From: Aquipuribacter nitratireducens
GTDB taxonomy: Bacteria > Actinomycetota > Actinomycetes > Actinomycetales > JBBAYJ01
Length of the DNA stretch: 64,000 bases
Assembly: GCF_037860835.1 (NCBI RefSeq)
Contig: NZ_JBBEOG010000006.1
Location: 150,565 to 214,564, forward strand
Direction: 5' to 3'
The notes under the pieces were generated by a model. That model saw only the letters and a program-made list of their open reading frames with translations, did not search any database and was not told the DNA's origin. A program made the translations under genes and the position numbers. Position 1 is the first letter of the stretch, and each line of letters opens with the position of its first letter. Shown here piece by piece: positions 23,190 to 30,268 of this stretch.

Positions 23190-25510
23190 GGCCGCCTCCT
23201 GCCGGGGGCGGGGGCGCGCCCCGTGCGGCGCGTGACGAGGACGAGGCTCGCGACACCGGTCGCGGCGACCGCGAGCACCGTGGTCTCCGCGAGCGTGTCG
23301 AGGGCCCGGAACTCCGTGACGACGACGTTGACGACGTTCGTGCCGCCGGCGGCCGCCGCGCCCTCGAGGTAGCCCTCGGCGACCCGGCTGGGGGCGTGCT
23401 CGGCCGTGGTGAGGAGGACGACGGCGGTGGCGCCCGCGCCGACCACGACGGACACCGCGACCCGCGCGAGCCGGGGCAGCAGCGGCCGGTGGGGGGTGGT
23501 GGCCGACAGCCGACGGAGGACGAGCACGACGACGACGAGCGTGAGGGTCTCGACGAGCACCTGGACGAGCGCGAGGTCGGGAGCGCCGTGGACGACGAAC
23601 AGCGCGGCGACGAGGTAGCCGGCCACCGACAGCAGGAGGACGGCGACCAGCCTGCGTGACGTCACGACGGTGCCGACGACCGCCACGGCGAGGGGGACCG
23701 CGACGAGCAGCTGCGCGGGGGTGTCCCACAGCCGCAGCGGCGGTCCGGAGCCGCCGGGTCCCGCCGGGTCGAGCAGCGCGCCGAGCAGCGGGACCGCGAC
23801 CACGGTGAGGAGCACGACGGCGAGGTAGCGCGGCAGGTGGCCGTCGTGGGGGCGGTCGGTGACCGCGCGGGCGAGCGCCGCGACCCCCCGTCCGAGCCGG
23901 TCCTGGGCCCCCTCGGCGAGCTCCGGTGCGCGGTCCCGACCCCCGCGCAGGGCGTGGCGTGCGCGCTCCAGCCGGCCGCGTCCCACGTGGAGGACCACGC
24001 CGAGCACGAGGGTGAGGGCCGAGAGGAGGAGCGGCGGGCCGACGCCGTGCCACAGCGCGAGCTCGTACGCCTCCCCCTCGCCCGGCAGCGCCGCCGCGGA
24101 CGTCCGCACGAGCTCGTCGACCGCGCCGGGGAGCAGGCCGAGGACCACGCCGGTCGCGCCGAGCCCGACCGCGACGCCCGTCCCGAGCCGGTCGGGGGCC
24201 CTTGCGGGCGGGTCGACACCGGGTCGCTCGGCGAAGGCACCCCAGAGGAAGCGGGCCGTGTACGCCACCGTGAGGACGGACCCGACGACGAGCCCCGTGA
24301 GGACCGCGACGTCGGCCGGGGCCCTGCCGACGAACGCCTCGAACGCCGCCTCCTTGCCGAGGTAGCCGAGCGTCACGGGCAGGCCGACCATCGACGCGCA
24401 CGCGAGCGCCGCCGCCACCACGAGCACGCGGTGCCGGGCGAGGCCGGACAGGCTGCGCAGGTCCCGCGTGCCGGCGGCGTGGTCGACGAGCCCCGCGACC
24501 ATGAACAGGCAGCCCTTGAAGAGCGCGTGGGCGAGCAGCAGCGTGAGACCGGCGAGTGCGGCCGTGCGCGTGCCCGCGCCGACGAGCACGACGAGGAACC
24601 CCAGCTGCGCGATCGTGCCGAAGGCGAGCAGCCGCTTGAGGTCGGTCTGGGCGAGGGCGCGCCAGCCGCCCCACACCATGGTCGCGACACCGACGACGGG
24701 CACGAGCCACGCCCACGCGGTCGTCTCGGCGAAACCGGGCGCGAGCCGGGCGACGAGGTAGACGCCCGCCTTCACCATGGCGGCCGCGTGGAGGTACGCG
24801 CTCACGGGGGTGGGGGCGACCATCGCCGCCGGCAGCCACGGGTGGAACGGCACCTGCGCGGCCTTCGCGAGCGCCCCGAGCAGGACGAGCACGAGCGCCG
24901 CGGGCGCGGCGGGCCCGTCGGGCGGCTCCGTGACGATCTCCGAGAGGCGGTAGGTGCCGGCCCGCTCGGCGAGCACGAGGAGGCCGAGGAGCATGCCGAG
25001 GCCGGGTCCCGCGGTGACGAGGAGGGCGCGGGTCGCGGCCCGGCGGTGCTCGCGGTCGGCGCCGGCGTCGCCGATGAGGAGGAACGAGCAGACCGTCGTC
25101 AGCTCCCAGCCGACGTAGAGCGCGAGGACGTGGTCGGCGAGGACGAGCAGCAGCATCCCGGCACCGAAGAGGACGAGCAGGGCCGCGATCCGGCCGAGGC
25201 CTCGCTCGCGGCCGGCGAAGTAGCCGACGGCGTACACGAGGACGAGCGTGCCGACGCCCGTGACGACGAGGGCGAGGACGAGCGAGAGCCCGTCGAGCCG
25301 CAGGGGCAGGGCGAGGTCGAGGGTCGGCGCCCACGGCACCTCCTCCGCCGGTCCCCGGCCCGCGAGGACCGCCGGCACCTGTGTGAGGAGCCAGCCGAGA
25401 GCCGTGACGGGGGCGAGGGCCGCGACGAGCAGCACCCGCTGCCGCAGGACGGGGGCCAGGACCGCGCACACCACCGCGACGGCGACGTGCGTCGCGAGGA
25501 GCCAGGCCAC
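23186..25510 (-). CDS. mnhA: Na+/H+ antiporter subunit A (NuoL-like, with C-terminal MrpB-like domain)
   Basis: A 774-residue protein and the largest Mrp subunit. The N-terminal 500 residues are NuoL-like: YVGWELTTVCSFLLIG (TM5 Glu), HPWLPAAMVAPTPVSAYLHA, AAMVKAGVYLVARL with the TM7 Lys, and ALAQTDLKRLLAFGTIAQLG. The C-terminal part carries the DUF4040 and MrpB-like segments, including HGAPDLALVQVLVETLTL and EFRALDTLAETTVL. It drives Na+ or other cation export by proton uptake and supports alkaline and salt tolerance. Start is GTG 25510; the ATG-free 51-bp gap to the upstream Asp23 gene shows no clear terminator. Confidence 0.92.
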   Translation of the reverse strand: MAWLLATHVAVAVVCAVLAPVLRQRVLLVAALAPVTALGWLLTQVPAVLAGRGPAEEVPWAPTLDLALPLRLDGLSLVLALVVTGVGTLVLVYAVGYFAGRERGLGRIAALLVLFGAGMLLLVLADHVLALYVGWELTTVCSFLLIGDAGADREHRRAATRALLVTAGPGLGMLLGLLVLAERAGTYRLSEIVTEPPDGPAAPAALVLVLLGALAKAAQVPFHPWLPAAMVAPTPVSAYLHAAAMVKAGVYLVARLAPGFAETTAWAWLVPVVGVATMVWGGWRALAQTDLKRLLAFGTIAQLGFLVVLVGAGTRTAALAGLTLLLAHALFKGCLFMVAGLVDHAAGTRDLRSLSGLARHRVLVVAAALACASMVGLPVTLGYLGKEAAFEAFVGRAPADVAVLTGLVVGSVLTVAYTARFLWGAFAERPGVDPPARAPDRLGTGVAVGLGATGVVLGLLPGAVDELVRTSAAALPGEGEAYELALWHGVGPPLLLSALTLVLGVVLHVGRGRLERARHALRGGRDRAPELAEGAQDRLGRGVAALARAVTDRPHDGHLPRYLAVVLLTVVAVPLLGALLDPAGPGGSGPPLRLWDTPAQLLVAVPLAVAVVGTVVTSRRLVAVLLLSVAGYLVAALFVVHGAPDLALVQVLVETLTLVVVVLVLRRLSATTPHRPLLPRLARVAVSVVVGAGATAVVLLTTAEHAPSRVAEGYLEGAAAAGGTNVVNVVVTEFRALDTLAETTVLAVAATGVASLVLVTRRTGRAPAPGRRRP

Positions 25511-25561
25511 CCGGCCACCCTGGCAGCGCCCGGCGCGGGCGACACGTCGTCGCGGACGGGC

Positions 25562-26062
25562 TCAGCCCGGCGGGGCGCCGCCCGCCGCGCGCGGCACCTC
25601 GACGTCGGCGACGTGGACGTCGACGGGCACGTCCCGACCGAGGGCGTCGAGCACCGCCCGCCTCGTGGTGTCGCGCGCGGCGGCGGCGACCACGCGCACG
25701 TCGGCGCCGAGCCGCACCCACACCTCGACCGCCACCCCCGTCACGACCTCGCCGTCGGCCCTCACCCGCAGCCCCACGGGACGGCAGCCGGGCACCGCCG
25801 ACAGGGCCCGGCGGAGGACGTCGACGACGACCCGCTCGTCGACGTGCAGCGTGCCCGCCGGCACGGTCGCGAGCAGGAGCGGTCGGCCCGGGCGGCTCAC
25901 ACCGCGCAGCCGGGTCGTCACGCGGTCGGCGAGGGCGGGCCAGCCCGACGGCTCGGGCTCCTGCCCCTGCCGCAGCTCGGCGGTCGCGCGGCGCAGCGCC
26001 TCACCGCCACCGCCGTCGCGCTCGCCGTCGCCCTCGTCGCCGCCGGGGGTCACGGTCGCCAT
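25562..26062 (-). CDS. Asp23/Gls24-like protein co-transcribed with the sigma factor
   Basis: A 166-residue protein with a Gly/Asp/Glu-rich N-terminus (about 1-35), a linker, and a C-terminal Asp23-like domain (LHVDERVVVDVLRRALSAVPG, then VEVWVRLGADVRVVAAAARD and VDVHVADVEV). Asp23/Gls24 proteins bind the membrane through AmaP and protect the envelope in alkaline or cell-wall stress. ATG 26062 overlaps the end of the sigma factor gene by 13 nt, so the two are coupled. The match to Asp23 is weaker than for the plus-strand copies. Confidence 0.65.
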   Translation of the reverse strand: MATVTPGGDEGDGERDGGGGEALRRATAELRQGQEPEPSGWPALADRVTTRLRGVSRPGRPLLLATVPAGTLHVDERVVVDVLRRALSAVPGCRPVGLRVRADGEVVTGVAVEVWVRLGADVRVVAAAARDTTRRAVLDALGRDVPVDVHVADVEVPRAAGGAPPG

Positions 26063-26643
26063 CGCGCCATCCTCTCCTCCAGCGCCCGTCGTGCCCGGAA
26101 CAGGTTGCCCCGCACCGCGTCCGGCGTCACGCCCAGCACCTGCGCCACCTCGGGCTGCGACAGCCCCTCGAGCTCGACGAGCACCCAGGCGGCGCGCTGC
26201 CCGTACGGCAGCCCGAGCAGCTCCCGCTGCAGCGCCGCCGCCAGCGCACCGGCGGACGCGTGCGTCGCCGGGTCGACCACCTCCTCCGCGGGCCGCTCGG
26301 CGACGGTGTCCCGGTCGACCGGCTCGGGCCGGCGCCGGCGGGCGAGGTCGACGGCCTTGTGCGACGTGAGCCCCAGCAGCCAGGTCCGCAGCGAGGACTC
26401 GCCCCGGTAGCGCTCGAGCCCTCGCCACGCGGCGACGAGCGCCTCCTGCACCGCGTCCTCCGCGTCCACGGGGTCGCGCAGGAGCCGGCGCGCGTACCGC
26501 AGCATCGCCGGGCCGTGGTGGTGGACGACGACCTCGAACGCGTCCCGGTCGCCGAGCGCGGCGGCGCGGGCGAGCGCGAGGTCGTCCGCCGGGTCCTGAC
26601 CGGCGTCCCCCGCGGGGTGCTCCCGCTGCCGCGCGCCCGCCAC
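26050..26643 (-). CDS. ECF-type RNA polymerase sigma factor
   Basis: A 197-residue sigma-70 family protein with only regions 2 and 4. Region 2: LGDRDAFEVVVHHHGPAMLR, DPVDAEDAVQEALVAAWRGL and RGESSLRTWLLGLTSHKAVD (about 25-100). Region 4: LPYGQRAAWVLVELEGLSQ, PEVAQVLGVTPDAVRGNLFR (about 140-190). No anti-sigma factor gene is adjacent, which is unusual for ECF factors; the Asp23-like gene takes that place. GTG 26643 is preferred; a TTG at 26679 would add 12 residues. It lies divergent from the main Asp23 operon, its probable target. Confidence 0.88.
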   Translation of the reverse strand: MAGARQREHPAGDAGQDPADDLALARAAALGDRDAFEVVVHHHGPAMLRYARRLLRDPVDAEDAVQEALVAAWRGLERYRGESSLRTWLLGLTSHKAVDLARRRRPEPVDRDTVAERPAEEVVDPATHASAGALAAALQRELLGLPYGQRAAWVLVELEGLSQPEVAQVLGVTPDAVRGNLFRARRALEERMARWRP

Positions 26644-26810
26644 GGGCGCAAGGCGACCACCGCTCGCACCCCGCCGCAACCGCTCCGTGGGGTGTGAGCC
26701 ACGTCACGTCGTCGGCGCGTGCGGATGTCGCCGCCGGGTACGACCCACCTGAGGAACGCCCACCACGGCAGCCGCAGCGCGGCCGCCGTCGACCCGAGAG
26801 GACACCCTTC

Positions 26811-27305
26811 ATGGCCCAGGCCAGGACCGACTCCCCCACGAGCACCACGAGCACGACGACCTCCGGCTCCACCGGGCTCGCCGTCAGCGGCGGCGGGTCG
26901 AGCGCGCTCGACAGCCCGCAGGGCCGCACGACGATCGCCGACACGGTCGTGTCGAAGATCGCGGGCATCGCGGCACGGGACGTCGTGGGGGTCCACGCGC
27001 TCGGCGGCAGCGGCACGCGGGCGGTCGCCGCCCTGCGGGAGCGCATCCCCGGCGGTCGCACGAACGTCAGCCAGGGCGTGGCGGTCGAGGTCGGCGAGCG
27101 GCAGGCCGCCGTCGACGTCGACATCGTCGCCGAGTACGGCGTCGCGATCGCCGACCTCGCCGCCGGCATCCGGCAGAACGTCATCTCCGCCGTCGAGCGC
27201 ATGACGGGGCTGGAGGTGACGGAGGTCAACATCGTCGTCCACGACGTGTACCTCGACACCGGCGAAGAGGACGACGCACCGGCCGAGGCCCCGCGGGTCC
27301 AGTGA
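26811..27305 (+). CDS. Asp23/Gls24 family envelope stress protein
   Basis: A 164-residue protein with a Ser/Thr/Gly-rich N-terminus (about 1-40) and a clear Asp23 domain: TTIADTVVSKIAGIAARDVV, GVAVEVGERQAAVDVDIVAE, GVAIADLAAGIRQNVISAVE and MTGLEVTEVNIVVHDVYLD. It is the best-conserved member of the array and should be held at the membrane by the AmaP-like protein encoded downstream. ATG 26811 is preceded by a GAGAGGA sequence. First gene of an eight-gene, mostly overlapping operon; its stop overlaps the next start. Confidence 0.92.
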   Translation: MAQARTDSPTSTTSTTTSGSTGLAVSGGGSSALDSPQGRTTIADTVVSKIAGIAARDVVGVHALGGSGTRAVAALRERIPGGRTNVSQGVAVEVGERQAAVDVDIVAEYGVAIADLAAGIRQNVISAVERMTGLEVTEVNIVVHDVYLDTGEEDDAPAEAPRVQ

Positions 27306-27598
27306 CCCCGGCGGTGGATCTCGCCACCGCGGCCGAGCAGGTCCGCGGGGCGGCGCTCGCCGTCCCCGGCGTCGTGGACCTCCACGGCGGCCTCTTCGGC
27401 GAGGTCGCGGTCCACCTCCCGGGCCGGCGCGTCACGGGCGTCCGGCTGCGGGACGGGCTCACCGAGGTCCACGTCGTCGTGCGGACCGGGTCGCCGCTGC
27501 GCCCGACGGCCGAGGCCGTGCAGGCCGCGGTGGCCCGCGTCCGACCCGGCGCGGTCGACGTCGTGATCGAGGACGTCACCGAGGGGGACCGGTCGTGA
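27302..27598 (+). CDS. short Asp23-like protein
   Basis: A 98-residue protein: LATAAEQVRGAALAVPGVVD, FGEVAVHLPGRRVTGVRLRD, TEVHVVVRTGSPLRPTAEAV and VDVVIEDV. The order of strands and the central helix fit an Asp23 domain lacking the N-terminal extension. GTG 27302 overlaps the upstream stop (GTGA), and the end overlaps the following gene by 4 nt. It probably associates with the other Asp23 proteins; no independent function can be given. Confidence 0.75.
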   Translation: MTPAVDLATAAEQVRGAALAVPGVVDLHGGLFGEVAVHLPGRRVTGVRLRDGLTEVHVVVRTGSPLRPTAEAVQAAVARVRPGAVDVVIEDVTEGDRS

Positions 27599-27960
27599 GC
27601 GCCCGCGCACGCGAGCGCGTGCTGCCCGTCGTGCGGGCGTCGCTCGCCCGTGTGCGGCGGGCGCTGCCCGGCGACGGACCGGACCCCGCGGCCGCGGCCG
27701 CGAGCTGGCGGGCGGAGCGCCGCGCCGTCGCCCGGACCCACCACCCCGACCGGGGCGGGGACGTCGACGCCTACCTCGCGGCGCTCGCCGAGGTCGACGC
27801 CCGCCACGGGCGCCTCACCACGGCCGGCCCGCCACCCGGACGCCCGCGCGCGCGCCGGGGCACCGGGGCCCTGCGGCGCCGCGCCCGCCGCGGGGTACGC
27901 CGCGCGCGGAGCCTGCTCCCCCGCGGCGTGCCCGGCGCCCGGCGGTGGGCCAGCCTGTGA
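27595..27960 (+). CDS. small basic protein with J-domain-like HPD motif
   Basis: A 121-residue protein that I cannot assign to a named family. Residues about 35-72 read RAERRAVARTHHPDRGGDV then AYLAALAEVDARHG, matching helix II, the HPD loop (His50-Pro51-Asp52) and helix III of a J-domain; helices I and IV are not convincing. The rest is Arg-rich ([19 protein letters not shown]), with a basic C-terminus that may bind nucleic acid or the membrane. If it is a DnaJ-like co-chaperone, it would link DnaK to the envelope-stress array. Coupled to neighbours by a 4-nt overlap upstream. Confidence 0.6.
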   Translation: MSARARERVLPVVRASLARVRRALPGDGPDPAAAAASWRAERRAVARTHHPDRGGDVDAYLAALAEVDARHGRLTTAGPPPGRPRARRGTGALRRRARRGVRRARSLLPRGVPGARRWASL

Positions 27961-28018
27961 CCGCAGCCGTCCCCCGCACCCCTCCCGACAGCTCCGACGA
28001 GACGAGGACACCACCCAC

Positions 28019-28198
28019 ATGACGACCTCCGCCGCCGGCCTCCTCGCCGGCCTCCTGCTCGCGCTCGCCTGGACCACGGGGGGCTTCACCGGCCTGCTCC
28101 TCGCCATCGTCCTCGGCGGCATCGGCCTGTTCGTCGGCGCGCTCCGCGACGGGTACATCGACCCCGCCGCGCTGCGCCGGGGCCGCCCCCGTGGCTGA
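28019..28198 (+). CDS. DUF2273-like small membrane protein
   Basis: A 59-residue protein with two hydrophobic helices (AAGLLAGLLLALAWTTGGFT and LLLAIVLGGIGLFVGALRDG) and a basic tail (RRGRPRG). Size, topology and position between Asp23 genes fit DUF2273, a partner usually encoded in Asp23/AmaP operons. ATG 28019 follows a GACGAGGACACC leader; the 58 bp before it separates the operon into two overlapping blocks. The end overlaps the next gene by 8 nt. Confidence 0.75.
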   Translation: MTTSAAGLLAGLLLALAWTTGGFTGLLLAIVLGGIGLFVGALRDGYIDPAALRRGRPRG

Positions 28199-28547
28199 GC
28201 GGACCCCGGCGGCCCGGCGCGGCCACCTCGAGGTCCGCCCGCGCGTCGTCGACCGCGTCGCGGCCCTCGCCGCCCGCGAGGTGGCCGGGGTCGTGCGGAC
28301 GCCGGCCGGCCGGCTCGGGCGGGGCGCGCTGCCCGCCGTCCACAGCCGCGTCGACGGTGACCGCGTCCGGCTCGAGGTCGATCTCGCCGTGCGCTGGGGC
28401 CGCTCGCTCGCCGACGTCGCCGCCGGCGTCCAGGAGCGCGTCGCGGACCGGGTGGCGGCCCTCACGAGCCTGCACGTCGAGCTCGTCGACGTCACGGTCG
28501 AGGAGGTCCTCGTGCCCGCACCCGAGACGTCGAGGCGCGTGACATGA
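28191..28547 (+). CDS. Asp23/Gls24 family protein
   Basis: A 118-residue Asp23 domain: LEVRPRVVDRVAALAAREVA, GVVRTP, VDGDRVRLEVDLAVRWGRSL, ADVAAGVQERVADRVAALTS and LHVELVDVTVEEV. The pattern of membrane-stress Asp23 proteins is intact, without the long N-terminal extension. GTG 28191 overlaps DUF2273 by 8 nt and the stop overlaps the DUF6286 start as ATGA. It is the fourth Asp23-type protein in 3 kb. Confidence 0.85.
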   Translation: MAERTPAARRGHLEVRPRVVDRVAALAAREVAGVVRTPAGRLGRGALPAVHSRVDGDRVRLEVDLAVRWGRSLADVAAGVQERVADRVAALTSLHVELVDVTVEEVLVPAPETSRRVT

Positions 28548-29206
28548 CGAGCGACACGACGGGCACGACGGGCACGACGGGCACGACGGGCACGCCGACC
28601 GACGCGACCCCGCCCGGGTCCGCGGCTGCGACGACCCGCGGTCACGTGCGCGACGCGCCGCCCCGCCGCGGGGTGCCCGCAGCGGTGCCGGTCGCGGTCG
28701 TGCTCGACCTCGCCCTCCTCGGCCTCGGCGTCGTGCTCCTGCGGGAGCTGCTCGTCGACCGCGAGGTAGCCGGCGACGTCCTCGTGCCGGGCGAGCCGTG
28801 GCTCGCCCCGCTGCTGGGATCGGCGACGTCCGTGCTCGCCGGCACGACGGCCGCCGTGGCGGGCGTCTCGATCGCGGTGCTCGGTGCGCTGCTCCTCCTC
28901 CTCGCCCTCGCCCGGCGCCCGCGCCGGACCGCGACCCTCGGCGGCGGGGCGACGCCCGTCCACCTGCCGTGGCGCTCCGTGGCGGCCCTCGCCGCCGACG
29001 CCGCCCTGCGCGCGGACGAGGTGGAGGCCTCGCGCGCCTCCGCCCGCGGGCGGAGCGTCGTCGTCGACGTGACCCTCGACCCTCGCGTCCCCCACGACCC
29101 GGCCGCGGTGCGGACGGACGTAACGGACCGCGTCGATGAGGTCCTCGCCGGTCTCGAGCGCCCGGTCCGCGTCCGGGTCCGCACCCACGGGGTGGTGCCG
29201 CGATGA
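28544..29206 (+). CDS. DUF6286 membrane protein
   Basis: A 220-residue protein. The N-terminus is a (TTG/TGT)-type Thr-Gly repeat encoded by four 9-bp GGCACGACG-like units (about 28559-28594). Two membrane helices follow (VPVAVVLDLALLGLGVVLLR and AVAGVSIAVLGALLLLLALA), then a cytoplasmic Asp23-like alpha/beta domain (WRSVAALAADAALRADEVEA, SVVVDVTLDPRVPHD). This is the actinobacterial DUF6286 layout found beside AmaP. ATG 28544 overlaps the previous stop, and its stop overlaps the AmaP-like start. Confidence 0.78.
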   Translation: MTSDTTGTTGTTGTTGTPTDATPPGSAAATTRGHVRDAPPRRGVPAAVPVAVVLDLALLGLGVVLLRELLVDREVAGDVLVPGEPWLAPLLGSATSVLAGTTAAVAGVSIAVLGALLLLLALARRPRRTATLGGGATPVHLPWRSVAALAADAALRADEVEASRASARGRSVVVDVTLDPRVPHDPAAVRTDVTDRVDEVLAGLERPVRVRVRTHGVVPR

Positions 29207-29787
29207 GCCGCACCGTCGTCGGGGTCGACCGCGCCGTCGTCGCCGTGCTCGGGGTCCTGCTGCTGGCCGGCGGCAGCGCACTCGCGCTGTGGTCGCTCGG
29301 CCGATGGCCCGCGGCGTGGTGGCCGGGCACCGCCGAGGAGGTCGACGCATCCGGCCTCGCCGCGCTCGCGGAGCACCCGTGGTGGCCGTGGGCGCTCGGG
29401 GTCGTGGGGGTCGTGGCCGTCGCCCTCGCGCTGCGGTCCCTCGTGGCCCACGCGGTGCGCCCGCGCGTGGGCAGCCTGCGCCTGCATCCCGCACCGCTGC
29501 CCGGGCGGCTGCGCGCCGACCTGGGCGCCGTGGCCGGCGCCGCCTCCCGCGCGCTGCAGGCGCAGCCCGGCATCGACGAGTGCGGCGCGCGGCTGCGGCT
29601 GGAACGGCACCTGCCGGTCGTCGAGCTGCACGCGCGGGTCGACGCCTCGACCCCGGTGTCCGTCGTGCGGTCGGCGGTGGACCGGACGCGCGAGGAGCTG
29701 TCCGCCGTCGTGCCGGAGGGCGCGGTCGCCCTCCGCGTCACCGTCAGCGTCGACCGGGACCGGTACGAGAACCCGCGCGTCCGCTGA
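29203..29787 (+). CDS. AmaP-like alkaline shock response membrane anchor
   Basis: A 194-residue protein with two helices (AVVAVLGVLLLAGGSALALW and WWPWALGVVGVVAVALALRS) and a cytoplasmic domain with LRADLGAVAGAASRALQAQP, RLRLERHLPVVELHARVDAS and GAVALRVTVSVDRDRY. AmaP anchors Asp23 at the membrane in Gram-positive bacteria; this copy fits by topology and neighbourhood. ATG 29203 is coupled to DUF6286 by ATGA. A 22-bp hairpin follows 16 nt after the stop. Confidence 0.8.
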   Translation: MSRTVVGVDRAVVAVLGVLLLAGGSALALWSLGRWPAAWWPGTAEEVDASGLAALAEHPWWPWALGVVGVVAVALALRSLVAHAVRPRVGSLRLHPAPLPGRLRADLGAVAGAASRALQAQPGIDECGARLRLERHLPVVELHARVDASTPVSVVRSAVDRTREELSAVVPEGAVALRVTVSVDRDRYENPRVR

Positions 29788-29802
29788 CGCGCACCACGAC
29801 CC

Positions 29803-29824
29803 CGGTCGGCGGACCCGCCGACCG
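29803..29824 (+). terminator. hairpin between amaP-like gene and csbD
   Basis: A perfect 10-bp stem (CGGTCGGCGG with its complement) around the two bases AC. There is no U-tract, as usual in high-GC actinobacteria. It could terminate or attenuate the Asp23 operon before csbD, which has its own strong ribosome binding site. Confidence 0.45.
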
Positions 29825-29870
29825 GCCCGACCGGGCCGAGCGGCCCGGCGACACGGAGGAGGGGACCCTG

Positions 29871-30044
29871 ATGGGACTCGCGGACAAGGCCCGCAACGCG
29901 GGTGAGGAGCTCGCCGGCAGGGCGAAGGAGGCCGCCGGGAAGGTGACCGGCAACGAGGAGCTGGAGGCCGAGGGCCGTGCCCAGCAGGCGAAGGCCGACC
30001 TCAAGCAGGCCGGCGAGAACGTGAAGGACGCGTTCGGGGCCTGA
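29871..30044 (+). CDS. CsbD family stress protein
   Basis: A 57-residue hydrophilic protein: MGLADKARNAGEELAGRAKE, AAGKVTGNEELEAEGRAQQA, ending VKDAFGA. This is the CsbD pattern (a sigma-B-controlled general stress protein in Bacillus), predicted to be two amphipathic helices in the cytoplasm; molecular role unknown. A GGAGGAGGGG ribosome binding site precedes ATG 29871, suggesting high expression. Position behind the Asp23 operon suggests shared stress control. Confidence 0.92.
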   Translation: MGLADKARNAGEELAGRAKEAAGKVTGNEELEAEGRAQQAKADLKQAGENVKDAFGA

Positions 30045-30074
30045 CCCGTCACCCTGGGTGCCGGCGCGCGCGGC

Positions 30075-30233
30075 TCAGCGCTTCGCGCGCCGGCCCTGCG
30101 GCCGCGTCGACGAGTCGCCGCCCTTGCCGGTCAGCGAGTGGAACAGGCCCTTGAGCCGGCGCTTGTTCTCCGGCTTGCGGGCTTCCTTGACCGCAGCCCC
30201 CGCGAGGGCCGCCTTTCCCATGCGTCCGAACAT
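30075..30233 (-). CDS. 52-residue basic hypothetical protein
   Basis: Encodes MFGRMGKAALAGAAVKEARK followed by PENKRRLKGLFHSLTGKGGD and a basic Arg/Lys tail. No membrane helix; an amphipathic N-terminal helix and strong positive charge. I do not recognise a family. A TACGGG box lies 6 nt before the ATG, in keeping with a leaderless start. It is convergent with csbD and lies downstream of paaE on the same strand, so it could also be the end of that transcript. Confidence 0.55.
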   Translation of the reverse strand: MFGRMGKAALAGAAVKEARKPENKRRLKGLFHSLTGKGGDSSTRPQGRRAKR

Positions 30234-30268
30234 GACAGGCCCGTACCCCGCCGGGAGGGCCCCATGCC

